Part shown: in pieces, positions 9,749 through 17,753 of the stretch
Position numbering within the stretch: the first letter of the stretch is position 1
How the letters are laid out: the number at the start of each line of letters is the position of its first letter
Source of the DNA: Pukyongiella litopenaei
GTDB taxonomy: Bacteria; Pseudomonadota; Alphaproteobacteria; Rhodobacterales; Rhodobacteraceae
NCBI RefSeq assembly: GCF_003008555.2
Contig: NZ_CP027665.1
Coordinates: 1,984,001-2,048,000 of the forward strand
Length of the DNA: 64,000 nucleotides
Direction: 5' to 3'
Translations under genes and position numbers: made by a program
The notes under the pieces: model-generated
Databases searched by the model: none
The model's input: only the letters and a program-made list of their open reading frames with translations
Told to the model about the DNA's origin: nothing

Positions 9749-11896
9749 ATGGAAGATTTTATCTACGAAAAGGACGCCAATGGCATCGTGACCGTCACGA
9801 TGGACATGCAGGGGCAGAACGCAAACACCATGAACGCGCGGTTCGAGCCGGGCATGCGCGCGATCTGCGACCGGCTGGAGGCCGAAGAGGGGCTGGCGGG
9901 CGTGATCTTCGCCTCGGCCAAGCCCACTTTCTTTGCGGGCGGTGACCTGAACGACATTCTCGCGACCGAAACCGCCGACGAAGCCACGTTTGCGCATGTC
10001 GAAGCGAACAAGGCCGTCTACCGGCGGCTCGAGAAACTGCCGGTTCCCGTGGTTTCGGCCATCAATGGCGCGGCGCTGGGCGGCGGATATGAACTGTGCC
10101 TTGCCTGCAATCACCGTATCGTCGTGACCGATCCCAGGGCGGTGGTCGGCCTGCCCGAAGTGACGCTGGGCCTGCTGCCCGGCGCCGGCGGTGTCGTGCG
10201 GCTGACGGCGAAACTGGGGTTGGAAAAGGCGCTGCCGTTTCTCCTGGAGGGCAAACAGGTTCGCCCGGATGCAGCGCTTGCGGCCGGGCTCGTGGATGAG
10301 ATCGTCGCGGATCGCGACCAGCTTGTCCCGGCGGCGAAGGCATGGATCAGGGCCAACCCCGACAGCCACACCCAGCCCTGGGATCAAAAGGGTTTCCGCT
10401 ATCCCGGCGGCGACGCGGTGCATCCGCGGATTCGGCAGACCGCCATCATGGCCCCGGCGATGCTCTACAAGAAGACACGGGGCCTCTTGCCCGCGCCGGA
10501 AAAGATCCTCGATATCGCCGTGACCTCGATGAAGATGAATTTCGACGCGGCCCTGCGGATGGAAACGCGCCGTTTCATCGGGCTCATGGCCTCGAAAGAG
10601 GCCAAGGCCGCGATCTCGACCTTCTTCTTCGGCACGCAGGCCGTGAAATCCGGCAAGGTCCGCCCCGAAGGTGACCGCTGGCAGGCCGGGTCGGCCGCGG
10701 TGCTCGGCGCCGGCATGATGGGCTCGGGTATCGCCTATGCCCATGCAAAACGCGGCCTTCCGACCCAGCTCAAGGACACCGACATGGCCAATGCCGAGCG
10801 CGGTAAGGGCTATTCGGAGAGGCTCTGCGACAAGGCGCTGTCGCGGGGGAGGCTGGACGAGGCGGGCAAGGCCGCGCTTCTGGACCGGATCACCCCTACA
10901 ACCGGGAACGCGGCGGCCGGGAGCATCGACATCGTCATCGAGGCGGTGTTCGAAGATATCGGGTTGAAGGAAAAGGTCATCGCCGACACCTGGCCGATGC
11001 TGGCCCAGGACGGGATCTATGGCTCGAACACATCGACCCTGCCGATCTCGATCCTGGCGGAGGCCTGCCCTGACCCGACCCGGTTCATCGGGCTTCACTT
11101 CTTTTCGCCGGTCGACCGGATGAAGGTGGTCGAGATCATCGTCGGCGACAAGACCAGCGAGGAAACCCTGCGCAAGGCCTATGACTACGTCCAGCAGATC
11201 GGCTACATGCCCATCGTCGTGAATGACGCCCGGGGGTTCTTTACCAGCCGCGTCTTTGGCACCTTCATGGACGAGGGTTGCCAGTTGCTGTCGGATGGCA
11301 TGGCACCCGCTGCCATCGAACGCGCCGCCTGGCTGGCGGGTATGCCGGTCGGGCCGCTTCAGGTCTTTGACGAGGTTTCGCTGATCCTCAGCCAGAAGGT
11401 GCGCAAGACCCATGAGGCGCTGGACCAGCGGCTCGGGGTCGACAGCAAGTTCGGCGCCCACAATACCGCAACGTCCAGGATCACCGACGCGATGATCGAC
11501 ATGGGCCGCGGTGGACGGCAATATGGCGGCGGGTTCTATGACTATGACGCAGAAGGCGGGCGCACGCTCTGGGACGGGCTTGGCCAGTTTGCGCGGGGCA
11601 ATTCCGAGGTCTCGCTGCGGGATGCGATCGACCGCATCCTCTATCGGCAGGCCATCGAAACGCTGCGCTGCATGGATGAAGGCGTGTTGAATACCGAGGT
11701 CGAGGCCAATCTGGGCGGCATCTTCGCCATCGGATTCCCCGCCCATACCGGCGGCGCGATCCAGTTCATCCGGGGCGAGGGGATCGAGGCATTCGCCGCG
11801 CGCGCCCGCGAACTGGCCGCGGAGTATGGCGACCGTTTCGCCGTGCCCGACAGCATCTATGACCGATTGCGCGACGATAAGGCGCAAGCGGCATGA
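9749..11896 (+). CDS. Bifunctional enoyl-CoA hydratase / 3-hydroxyacyl-CoA dehydrogenase (FadJ/FadB type)
   Basis: 715-residue multifunctional beta-oxidation protein. The N-terminal crotonase domain (about 1-190) shows GGGYELCLACNHRIV and GLPEVTLGLLPGAGG with the two acidic catalytic positions. The NAD-binding dehydrogenase domain starts near residue 320 with VLGAGMMGSGIAYAHAKRG, followed by the HFFSPVDRMKVVEII motif. C-terminal dehydrogenase repeats end with GFPAHTGGAIQFI. The start ATG 9749 follows AGAAAGAGCAGG. An in-frame extension back into the thiolase gene has no family match. The stop overlaps the CaiB-type gene by four bases, so all three plus-strand genes form one operon. Confidence 0.94.
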   Translation: MEDFIYEKDANGIVTVTMDMQGQNANTMNARFEPGMRAICDRLEAEEGLAGVIFASAKPTFFAGGDLNDILATETADEATFAHVEANKAVYRRLEKLPVPVVSAINGAALGGGYELCLACNHRIVVTDPRAVVGLPEVTLGLLPGAGGVVRLTAKLGLEKALPFLLEGKQVRPDAALAAGLVDEIVADRDQLVPAAKAWIRANPDSHTQPWDQKGFRYPGGDAVHPRIRQTAIMAPAMLYKKTRGLLPAPEKILDIAVTSMKMNFDAALRMETRRFIGLMASKEAKAAISTFFFGTQAVKSGKVRPEGDRWQAGSAAVLGAGMMGSGIAYAHAKRGLPTQLKDTDMANAERGKGYSERLCDKALSRGRLDEAGKAALLDRITPTTGNAAAGSIDIVIEAVFEDIGLKEKVIADTWPMLAQDGIYGSNTSTLPISILAEACPDPTRFIGLHFFSPVDRMKVVEIIVGDKTSEETLRKAYDYVQQIGYMPIVVNDARGFFTSRVFGTFMDEGCQLLSDGMAPAAIERAAWLAGMPVGPLQVFDEVSLILSQKVRKTHEALDQRLGVDSKFGAHNTATSRITDAMIDMGRGGRQYGGGFYDYDAEGGRTLWDGLGQFARGNSEVSLRDAIDRILYRQAIETLRCMDEGVLNTEVEANLGGIFAIGFPAHTGGAIQFIRGEGIEAFAARARELAAEYGDRFAVPDSIYDRLRDDKAQAA

Positions 11897-13011
11897 GCGG
11901 ACCGCTTGCCGGGCTGAAAGTCATCGAAATGCAGGGAATTGGCCCGGTTCCCCTGGCCGGCCAGCTCCTTGCGGATCTCGGGGCCGATGTGGTTCTGATC
12001 ACGCGTGCCTCCGGCCCGGCCGACCCCACCGACATCAACAACCGAGGCAAGCGTTCGATCGCGCTGAACCTCAAGGCCCCGGGCGGTATCGAGGTCGCAA
12101 GGACGCTGATCACGCGGGCGGACGTGCTGATGGAGGGGTTTCGCCCGGGTGTGATGGAGCGGCTGGGACTGGGGCCGGATGATTGCCCCCGCAGCCTGGT
12201 CTATGCCCGCATGACCGGCTGGGGACAGGAGGGGCCGCTGTCGCAAACCGCCGGACATGACATCAATTACCTGGGACTGACGGGGTTCCTGAACGCCACC
12301 GGCCGCGCCGGTGACGTCCCGACCCCTCCGATCAATATCGCCGCCGATTATGGTGGCGGCACCATGTTCCTGCTGTTCGGTATCCTTGCCGCTCTCTACG
12401 AACGCCAGAACTCGGGCGAGGGGCAGGTGGTCGATGCCGCCATGGTCGATGGCGCGGCGGCGCTGATGGGGCTTGTCCATTCGTTCATCGCCCGCGGCCA
12501 ATGGTCGGAACAGCGCGAAGCAAACCTGCTCGATGGCGGCGCCCCTTTCTACCGGACCTATGAATGCGCCGATGGCAGGTTCATCGCCGTGGGTCCGCTC
12601 GAGCCGCAGTTCTTTGCCGAGCTTGTGCGCCTCGCCGACCTGCCCGGGGACCACGTCACCACGCAGATGGACACGGGCCGGTGGCCTGAACGCCGCGATG
12701 ACTATGCGCGGGTCTTCAGCCGGAAGACGCGCGACGAATGGGCGGCGATCTTCGATGGCACGGATGCCTGCGCCACACCGGTTCTCAGCTGGTCCGAGGC
12801 GCCTCGTCACCCGCATCTGGCCGCGCGCGGCACCTTCATCTCAACCGAAGGCGTTACCCAGTCCGCCCCCGCGCCGCGTTTCAGCCGCAGCCAGCCCGAA
12901 ACACCCAAGACCCCCGCCGCCCCCGGCGGCGACGGTGAAGCGATCCTTTCGGAAACCGGCTATGGCGCCGCAGAAATCGCCGCCTTGCGCGACGCGGGCG
13001 TCCTCGCCTGA
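11893..13011 (+). CDS. CaiB/BaiF family CoA-transferase (alpha-methylacyl-CoA racemase-like)
   Basis: 372-residue class III CoA-transferase family member. It carries the N-terminal pattern LKVIEMQGIGPVP, the GRGKRSIALNLK-type strand (here NRGKRSIALNLK), and DAAMVDGAAALM with the Asp position used for catalysis in the family. The IGPVP start and GxN(R)GKRS pattern are closest to alpha-methylacyl-CoA racemases, which epimerize 2-methyl branches before beta-oxidation; a formal CoA-transferase is the alternative. ATGA overlap with the preceding fadJ-type gene indicates coupling. In this cluster a racemase would allow degradation of 2-methyl-branched acids, which is inference. Confidence 0.88.
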   Translation: MSGPLAGLKVIEMQGIGPVPLAGQLLADLGADVVLITRASGPADPTDINNRGKRSIALNLKAPGGIEVARTLITRADVLMEGFRPGVMERLGLGPDDCPRSLVYARMTGWGQEGPLSQTAGHDINYLGLTGFLNATGRAGDVPTPPINIAADYGGGTMFLLFGILAALYERQNSGEGQVVDAAMVDGAAALMGLVHSFIARGQWSEQREANLLDGGAPFYRTYECADGRFIAVGPLEPQFFAELVRLADLPGDHVTTQMDTGRWPERRDDYARVFSRKTRDEWAAIFDGTDACATPVLSWSEAPRHPHLAARGTFISTEGVTQSAPAPRFSRSQPETPKTPAAPGGDGEAILSETGYGAAEIAALRDAGVLA

Positions 13012-13020
13012 CCGAGGGCT

Positions 13021-13072
13021 GCGGGATCATGCGCAACGGGAAATTGTTTTGCCCATTTCCTGATCATCCCGC
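13021..13072. other. Nested inverted repeats after the beta-oxidation operon
   Basis: GCGGGAT (13021-13027) pairs with ATCCCGC (13066-13072), and inside it GGAAAT (13039-13044) pairs with ATTTCC (13055-13060). The structure begins nine bases after the CaiB-type stop and lies upstream of nasT. There is no T-run, so it is not a classical intrinsic terminator. It could end the catabolic transcript or lie in the nasT leader. The rest of the 149-base gap shows nothing clear. Confidence 0.3.
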
Positions 13073-13160
13073 TGAATGATGCGCCAAACCGATGACGTGG
13101 CCGGTGGCATCCGGTGCCGATCCCTTGCGCCGTGTCCCTGAAACCTGAATCCAGTCCGGG

Positions 13161-13745
13161 ATGGATACGAAACTCACAGTGGTGGTGGTCGAAGAGGATC
13201 GGGATCGCGCCATCGCGATTGTCGATGCCCTGAAGGACAGCGTCGATTGCGATGTATTCGTGATCTCCGAGGCCAGTGGCCTCGGGCGCAAGATCGCGGT
13301 GCATGCGCCCGATATCGTCCTGATCGATGTCGACAACCCGACGCGCGACATGCTCGAGGAACTGACGCTCGCCTCGGGTCCGCTGGAGCGGCCGGTGGCG
13401 ATGTTCGTGTCGGGCGCGGCGGGCGGGTTGGCGCAGGCCGCGATTGAAGCGGGCGTGTCGGCCTATGTGGTGGACGGCCTGTCGCCCGCGCGCATCAGGC
13501 CGGTGATGGACACCGCCATCGCACGGTTCCGCATGGTGCGCCAGATGCGCAGCGAACTGGCAGAAACGCGGCGCGCGCTGGAGGAGCGCAAGGTGATCGA
13601 CCGGGCCAAGGGGCTCCTGATGAAGGCCAAAAGCATCGATGAGGATGCCGCATATGCGCTATTGCGCAAGACGGCGATGAACCAGGGTCGGCGCGTGGCG
13701 GATGTGGCCGGGGCCGTCGTCACCGCGTCGGGGCTGCTGGGATGA
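13161..13745 (+). CDS. nasT: NasT-type response regulator with ANTAR RNA-binding domain
   Basis: 194-residue antitermination regulator. The N-terminal receiver-like domain (about 1-120) has its acidic pocket and a central IVLIDVDNP strand. A coiled segment with RSELAETRRALEERK leads into the C-terminal ANTAR domain (IDRAKGLLM to VADVAGAVV, about 135-190) with its three helices. In the known NasS-NasT pair, nitrate or nitrite binding to NasS frees NasT, which binds a leader RNA with two hexaloop hairpins and prevents termination. The next gene overlaps by four bases and encodes the NasS-like partner, and a leader with matching structure lies at 15028-15160. Confidence 0.88.
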   Translation: MDTKLTVVVVEEDRDRAIAIVDALKDSVDCDVFVISEASGLGRKIAVHAPDIVLIDVDNPTRDMLEELTLASGPLERPVAMFVSGAAGGLAQAAIEAGVSAYVVDGLSPARIRPVMDTAIARFRMVRQMRSELAETRRALEERKVIDRAKGLLMKAKSIDEDAAYALLRKTAMNQGRRVADVAGAVVTASGLLG

Positions 13746-14941
13746 GGACCGTGGAAATCTCCGTCGCCTTCATGCCGCTCGTGGATGCGGCGCCCCTGAT
13801 CGTCGCGCAGGAGCTGGGGTTTGCCGAAACCGAAGGCGTTTCGCTCGACCTCGTCGCCGCGCCGTCATGGTCGTCGCTGCGCGACATGCTGGCCTTCGGG
13901 CGGGTGGATGCGGCGCATCTCCTCTCGCCGCTGCCGGTGGCCATGGCCCTGGGGCTGGGCGGGGTCTCGACGCCGATCTCGGCGGTATCGGTCCTGTCCG
14001 CGAACGGCAACGTGCTGGGGGTCGGGCGCGGTCTGGAACGGCGGTTGCGCGATGCGGGATACGGGTTCGACTTCGCCGATCCCGTCAAGGCCGCCACCGC
14101 GCTGGCCGTGGCCGGGAACGGGGACAGGGACAGGGACAGGAACGGGCCGATCATCTTTGGCGTCCCGTTTCCCTTTTCGATGCATGTCGAGCTGCTGCGC
14201 TATTGGTGCGCCGGAACGGATCTGGGCGAAACCGGCATCGAGATTCGCACCGTTCCCCCGCCGCTCATGGCCGATGCCCTGGCCGCGGGTGACATCGACG
14301 CCTTCTGTGTCGGCGAGCCCTGGGGGTCCGTGGCGGTGGATCAGGGCGTCGGCGCGCTCATTCTGCCGGGTAGGTCCATCTGGGAATTTGCGCCGGAAAA
14401 GGTGCTGGCGGTCCGAACCGATTGGGCCGAAACGGAACCGGATCTCCTCGGCCGCCTGATGCGGGCGGTCTGGCGGGCCGGGCGATGGCTAGGCAATCCC
14501 GACAGCGTCGGCGCCGCCAGCAACATCCTGTCCCGCAAAACCTATCTGGACGTGCCGGCCGAACTGATCGACAGGGCGCTTTCCGGTGACCTGACCGTGT
14601 CGGCCAGCGGCGACCAGCGCCGCGTCGACCATTTCGTGGAGTTTCACGCAGGTGCCGCCAGTTTCCCATGGCGCAGCCAGGCCAGGTGGATCGCCAACCG
14701 GCTTCGGCAAAGCCACGAACCGGCCGGCGGGGTCTCGCTCGACGCCGCCGCCGCGGTCTTTCGCAGCGATCTCTACCGCCGCCACCTCGCGGCTTCCGGC
14801 GCCGATCTGCCCGGCGCGTCGGAGAAACTCGAAGGTTCGATTCGTCATCCGACCGCCGTCGCGTCGCTGAACGGCGGGACCATCCTGCTGCCGGACAGGT
14901 TTTTCGATGGGCGCATTTTTGACCCATCCGGTGTCGAGTGA
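13742..14941 (+). CDS. nasS: NasS-type nitrate/nitrite sensor (NrtA-like fold)
   Basis: 399-residue NrtA/CmpA-family protein with no signal peptide: it begins MRTVEISVAFMPLVDAAP directly, as expected for the cytoplasmic sensor NasS rather than a periplasmic binding protein. Family features are the FGVPFPFSMHVELLRYW segment and the FCVGEPWGSVAV loop near residues 180-200. It starts inside the nasT stop region (four-base overlap). An oddity is a run encoding alternating Asp-Arg (GNGDRDRDRNG, near residues 123-133) created by three GGGACA hexanucleotides in tandem at 14121-14138. Its role is to sequester NasT when nitrate is absent (established for the family; inferred here). Confidence 0.86.
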   Translation: MRTVEISVAFMPLVDAAPLIVAQELGFAETEGVSLDLVAAPSWSSLRDMLAFGRVDAAHLLSPLPVAMALGLGGVSTPISAVSVLSANGNVLGVGRGLERRLRDAGYGFDFADPVKAATALAVAGNGDRDRDRNGPIIFGVPFPFSMHVELLRYWCAGTDLGETGIEIRTVPPPLMADALAAGDIDAFCVGEPWGSVAVDQGVGALILPGRSIWEFAPEKVLAVRTDWAETEPDLLGRLMRAVWRAGRWLGNPDSVGAASNILSRKTYLDVPAELIDRALSGDLTVSASGDQRRVDHFVEFHAGAASFPWRSQARWIANRLRQSHEPAGGVSLDAAAAVFRSDLYRRHLAASGADLPGASEKLEGSIRHPTAVASLNGGTILLPDRFFDGRIFDPSGVE

Positions 14942-15027
14942 TGCTTTCTTGGGCAATCCCCGGCGGCCCACCGGTCAATATCGTGCCGTTCGGCCCTCCG
15001 ATCCGGATTTGCCCTTTGCCTTTATGC

Positions 15028-15073
15028 TGCACTGCCGCATGATTGACCCATCGACGCACAACGGGGTGCGTTG
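15028..15073 (+). promoter_or_regulatory. Candidate ANTAR-responsive two-hairpin leader RNA element
   Basis: Two hairpins with six-base loops lie 12 bases apart in the gap before nrtA. The first is a short TGC/GCA stem with loop ACTGCC (loop 15031-15036). The second is ACGCAC/GTGCGT (15054-15059 with 15066-15071, extended by a G-U and a C-G pair) with loop AACGGG. Both loops have A at position 1 and G at position 4, the bases known to be recognised by ANTAR domains. The first stem is only three pairs and is the weak point. Position between nasTS and the structural operon fits NasT control. Confidence 0.6.
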
Positions 15074-15108
15074 AACCGAATTCTCCCACCGACCGGGAAT
15101 TTCCGAGC

Positions 15109-15168
15109 AAGGCCGCTCGCGCACCGCTGATTTCTCAGCGGTCTGTGCAGTGGCCTTTCGTGCGTTTG
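15109..15168 (+). terminator. Attenuator-like hairpin in the nas operon leader
   Basis: A long stem-loop follows the two-hairpin element. The inner stem ACCGCTGA (15123-15130) pairs with TCAGCGGT (15135-15142) around a TTTC loop, and the outer AAGGCC (15109-15114) pairs with GGCCTT (15152-15157). It ends in TTTCGTGCGTTT, a weak U-rich tail. It sits 38 bases before the nrtA start. In NasT-controlled leaders such a hairpin terminates transcription unless NasT binds upstream, and this geometry fits. The tail is less T-rich than a textbook terminator. Confidence 0.55.
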
Positions 15169-15205
15169 CCCGGTCCCTCCGCCGGGCTCATCAGAAGGAT
15201 AGACG

Positions 15206-16582
15206 ATGAAAGAGTTTCTTCTCGGCCTCGCCGCCTCGACCGCGCTGACCGCGCTGGCGAGCCCCGCATCTGCGGAAATGCTCGATCTGGAAAAGGATGA
15301 ACTGACCCTTGGCTTCATCAAGCTGACGGATATGGCCCCGCTCGCCGTAGCCTATGAAAATGGCTATTTCCTCGACGAGGGGCTGTTCGTCACGCTGGAA
15401 GCGCAGGCCAACTGGAAGGTGCTGCTCGACGGGTTGATCGACGGGCAGCTGGACGGCGCCCATATGCTGGCCGGCCAGCCGCTGGCCGCGACCATCGGTT
15501 TCGGCACCGAGGCACATATCGTCACGCCGTTTTCCATGGACCTGAACGGCAACGGCATCACCGTGTCGAACGAGGTCTGGGAAAGGATGCAGCCGCATAT
15601 CGCCCGGATGGACGATGGCCGCCCGCAACACCCGATCAGCGCATCGGCGCTGGCGCCGGTGGTCGATGAGTTCAGGGCTGAGGGCAGGGCCTTCAACATG
15701 GGCATGGTCTTTCCGGTGTCGACCCATAATTACGAACTGCGCTACTGGCTGGCCGCCGGTGGCCTGCATCCGGGCTATTACAGTCCCGAAAACACGCTGG
15801 GCCAGATCGGCGCGGATGTGCTGCTCTCGGTGACCCCGCCACCGCAGATGCCCGCGACGCTGGAGGCCGGCACGATCCACGGCTATTGCGTCGGCGAGCC
15901 GTGGAACCAGCAGGCGGTGTTCAAGGGCATCGGCGTGCCGGTCATCACCGACCACCAGCTGTGGAAGAACAACCCCGAGAAGGTCTTTGGCATCACCGCC
16001 GAGTTTGCCGGCGAAAATCCCAACACCACGCTGGCCGTGACCAAGGCGTTGATCCGCGCGGCCATGTGGCTGGACGAGAACGGGAACGCCAACCGCACCG
16101 AGGCCGTGGAGATCCTGTCGCGGCCCGAATATGTCGGCGCGGATTACGATGTGATCGCCAACTCGATGACCGGATTCTTTGAATTCGAAAAGGGCGACAG
16201 GCGCGACATTCCCGATTTCAACGTGTTCTTCCGCTACAATGCCACCTACCCGTTCTATTCCGATGCGATCTGGTACCTGACCCAGATGCGCCGCTGGGGC
16301 CAGATCGACGAGGCCAAACCCGACAGCTGGTATGACGCGGTGGCCCGGTCCGTCTACAAGCCCGAGATCTATCTCGAGGCGGCGCGCCTGCTGGTCGAGG
16401 ACGGGTTGGCCGATGCGGCCGATTTCCCCTGGGACAGCGATGGCTACAAGGCGCCGACACCCGCCGCCGATGTCATCGACGCCATCCCCTATGACGGCCG
16501 CACGCCCAACGCCTATCTCGAAAGCCTGCCGATCGGGTTGAAGGCGGGGCAGCGCGTCGTCGGCACCGATGTCGAAAGCTGA
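15206..16582 (+). CDS. nrtA: Nitrate ABC transporter periplasmic binding protein
   Basis: 458-residue NrtA/CmpA-family nitrate-binding protein. It has a signal peptide ([14 protein letters not shown] cleavage context near residue 23), unlike the cytoplasmic paralogue at 13742-14941. Typical features are [19 protein letters not shown] at the mature N-terminus, the [18 protein letters not shown] segment and [11 protein letters not shown]. An AGAAGGATAGACG Shine-Dalgarno region precedes the ATG. It is the first structural gene of the nas operon and delivers nitrate to the NrtB permease. Nitrite or cyanate binding cannot be excluded from sequence. Confidence 0.92.
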   Translation: MKEFLLGLAASTALTALASPASAEMLDLEKDELTLGFIKLTDMAPLAVAYENGYFLDEGLFVTLEAQANWKVLLDGLIDGQLDGAHMLAGQPLAATIGFGTEAHIVTPFSMDLNGNGITVSNEVWERMQPHIARMDDGRPQHPISASALAPVVDEFRAEGRAFNMGMVFPVSTHNYELRYWLAAGGLHPGYYSPENTLGQIGADVLLSVTPPPQMPATLEAGTIHGYCVGEPWNQQAVFKGIGVPVITDHQLWKNNPEKVFGITAEFAGENPNTTLAVTKALIRAAMWLDENGNANRTEAVEILSRPEYVGADYDVIANSMTGFFEFEKGDRRDIPDFNVFFRYNATYPFYSDAIWYLTQMRRWGQIDEAKPDSWYDAVARSVYKPEIYLEAARLLVEDGLADAADFPWDSDGYKAPTPAADVIDAIPYDGRTPNAYLESLPIGLKAGQRVVGTDVES

Positions 16583-16676
16583 TGTCCCGGCGCACCGCAA
16601 GGGCACAGCCCGCACCCCGGCTTCTGGCTGCGCGGCCTTCGCGCGCCCGCTCCCATGCTGACGAGGACCTTTTCCC

Positions 16677-17753
16677 ATGACCACCGCCGATCCGAATTTC
16701 GCCGCCACCGCCGACCGCGAGGCACGGCGCGCGCGGCTCTTCACCCGCATCAACGCCGCCGACAGGTGGTTCCGGGTTCTGGGGCTGAGCTGGCTCACCC
16801 CGATGCTCAGGGCTGCCGCGGGTGACAATCCGCGCGCGCAGGTCAGGGATATCTGGCGCCTGCTGGTCGTGCCGCTGCTGGCGATCGCCGCCTTTCTCAT
16901 GCTCTGGGGCGTTCTGGCCCCCAGGGTGCAGACATCGCTGGGCGCCGTGCCGGGCCCTGCCCAGGTCTGGGACGAGGCGGTGAACCTGCATCAGGACGCA
17001 CGGGCCAAGTTCGCCAAGAAAGCCGAGTTCGACGCCAAGGTCGCACAGATCAACGAGCGCCTGGTCGCACAAGGACGCGCGCCGAAAGAGCGGGCCTATA
17101 CAGGCGCCCCCACCTATTACGAACAGATCTGGACCTCGATCCAGACCGTGTTCTTCGGGTTCCTGCTGGCCACCGCGGTCGCCGTGCCGCTGGGCATTCT
17201 GGCCGGCCTCTCGCCCACCGCGAATGCCGCGCTGAACCCCTTGATCCAGATCTTCAAGCCGGTCTCGCCCCTGGCCTGGCTGCCCATCGTCACCATGATC
17301 GTCTCGGCGCTCGCCGCCACCGGGGACGGGCTGTTCCCCAAGAGTTTCATCATCTCGGCCGTGACCGTGACGCTCTGTTCGCTCTGGCCGACGCTGATCA
17401 ATACGGCGCTCGGCGTGGCGAGCATCGACAAGGATCTCGTCAATGTCTCCAAGGTGCTGAAAATGAACACCCGGACCAAGATCACCAAGCTGGTCCTGCC
17501 CTCGGCCCTGCCGTTGATCTTCACCGGGCTGCGCCTGTCGCTGGGTGTCGGCTGGATGGTGCTGATCGCGGCGGAAATGCTGGCGCAGAACCCCGGTCTG
17601 GGCAAATTCGTCTGGGACGAGTTCCAGAACGGTTCTTCGTCCAGCCTCGCCCGGATCATGGTCGCGGTGCTGACCATCGGCATTATCGGCTTTCTGCTGG
17701 ACCGGGTGATGTACGCGCTGCAATCGCTCTTCACCTTCACGAACAACCGGTGA
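16677..17753 (+). CDS. nrtB: Nitrate ABC transporter permease
   Basis: 358-residue inner-membrane permease of the NrtB/SsuC class. It has a cytoplasmic N-terminus of about 60 residues, a first membrane helix near residues 60-80, and then a long periplasmic-type insert rich in Lys, Glu and Ala (about 85-140). The conserved permease core shows an EAA-type loop (VSKVLKMNTRTKITKLVLPSALP, cited in part: KVLKMNTRTKITK). The C-terminus ends in FTFTNNR. The stop overlaps the start region of the ATPase gene (GTGA). It works with NrtA and the double ATPase. Confidence 0.92.
   Translation: MTTADPNFAATADREARRARLFTRINAADRWFRVLGLSWLTPMLRAAAGDNPRAQVRDIWRLLVVPLLAIAAFLMLWGVLAPRVQTSLGAVPGPAQVWDEAVNLHQDARAKFAKKAEFDAKVAQINERLVAQGRAPKERAYTGAPTYYEQIWTSIQTVFFGFLLATAVAVPLGILAGLSPTANAALNPLIQIFKPVSPLAWLPIVTMIVSALAATGDGLFPKSFIISAVTVTLCSLWPTLINTALGVASIDKDLVNVSKVLKMNTRTKITKLVLPSALPLIFTGLRLSLGVGWMVLIAAEMLAQNPGLGKFVWDEFQNGSSSSLARIMVAVLTIGIIGFLLDRVMYALQSLFTFTNNR

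Noticed and set aside
8882-11887. A 1001-codon open frame on the minus strand
   Set aside because: Antisense to the thiolase and FadJ-type genes, with no recognisable motif; a composition artefact.
14990-15020. Possible sigma-54 promoter before nrtA
   Set aside because: GG and GC dinucleotides are present but not at the required ten-base spacing with the surrounding consensus.
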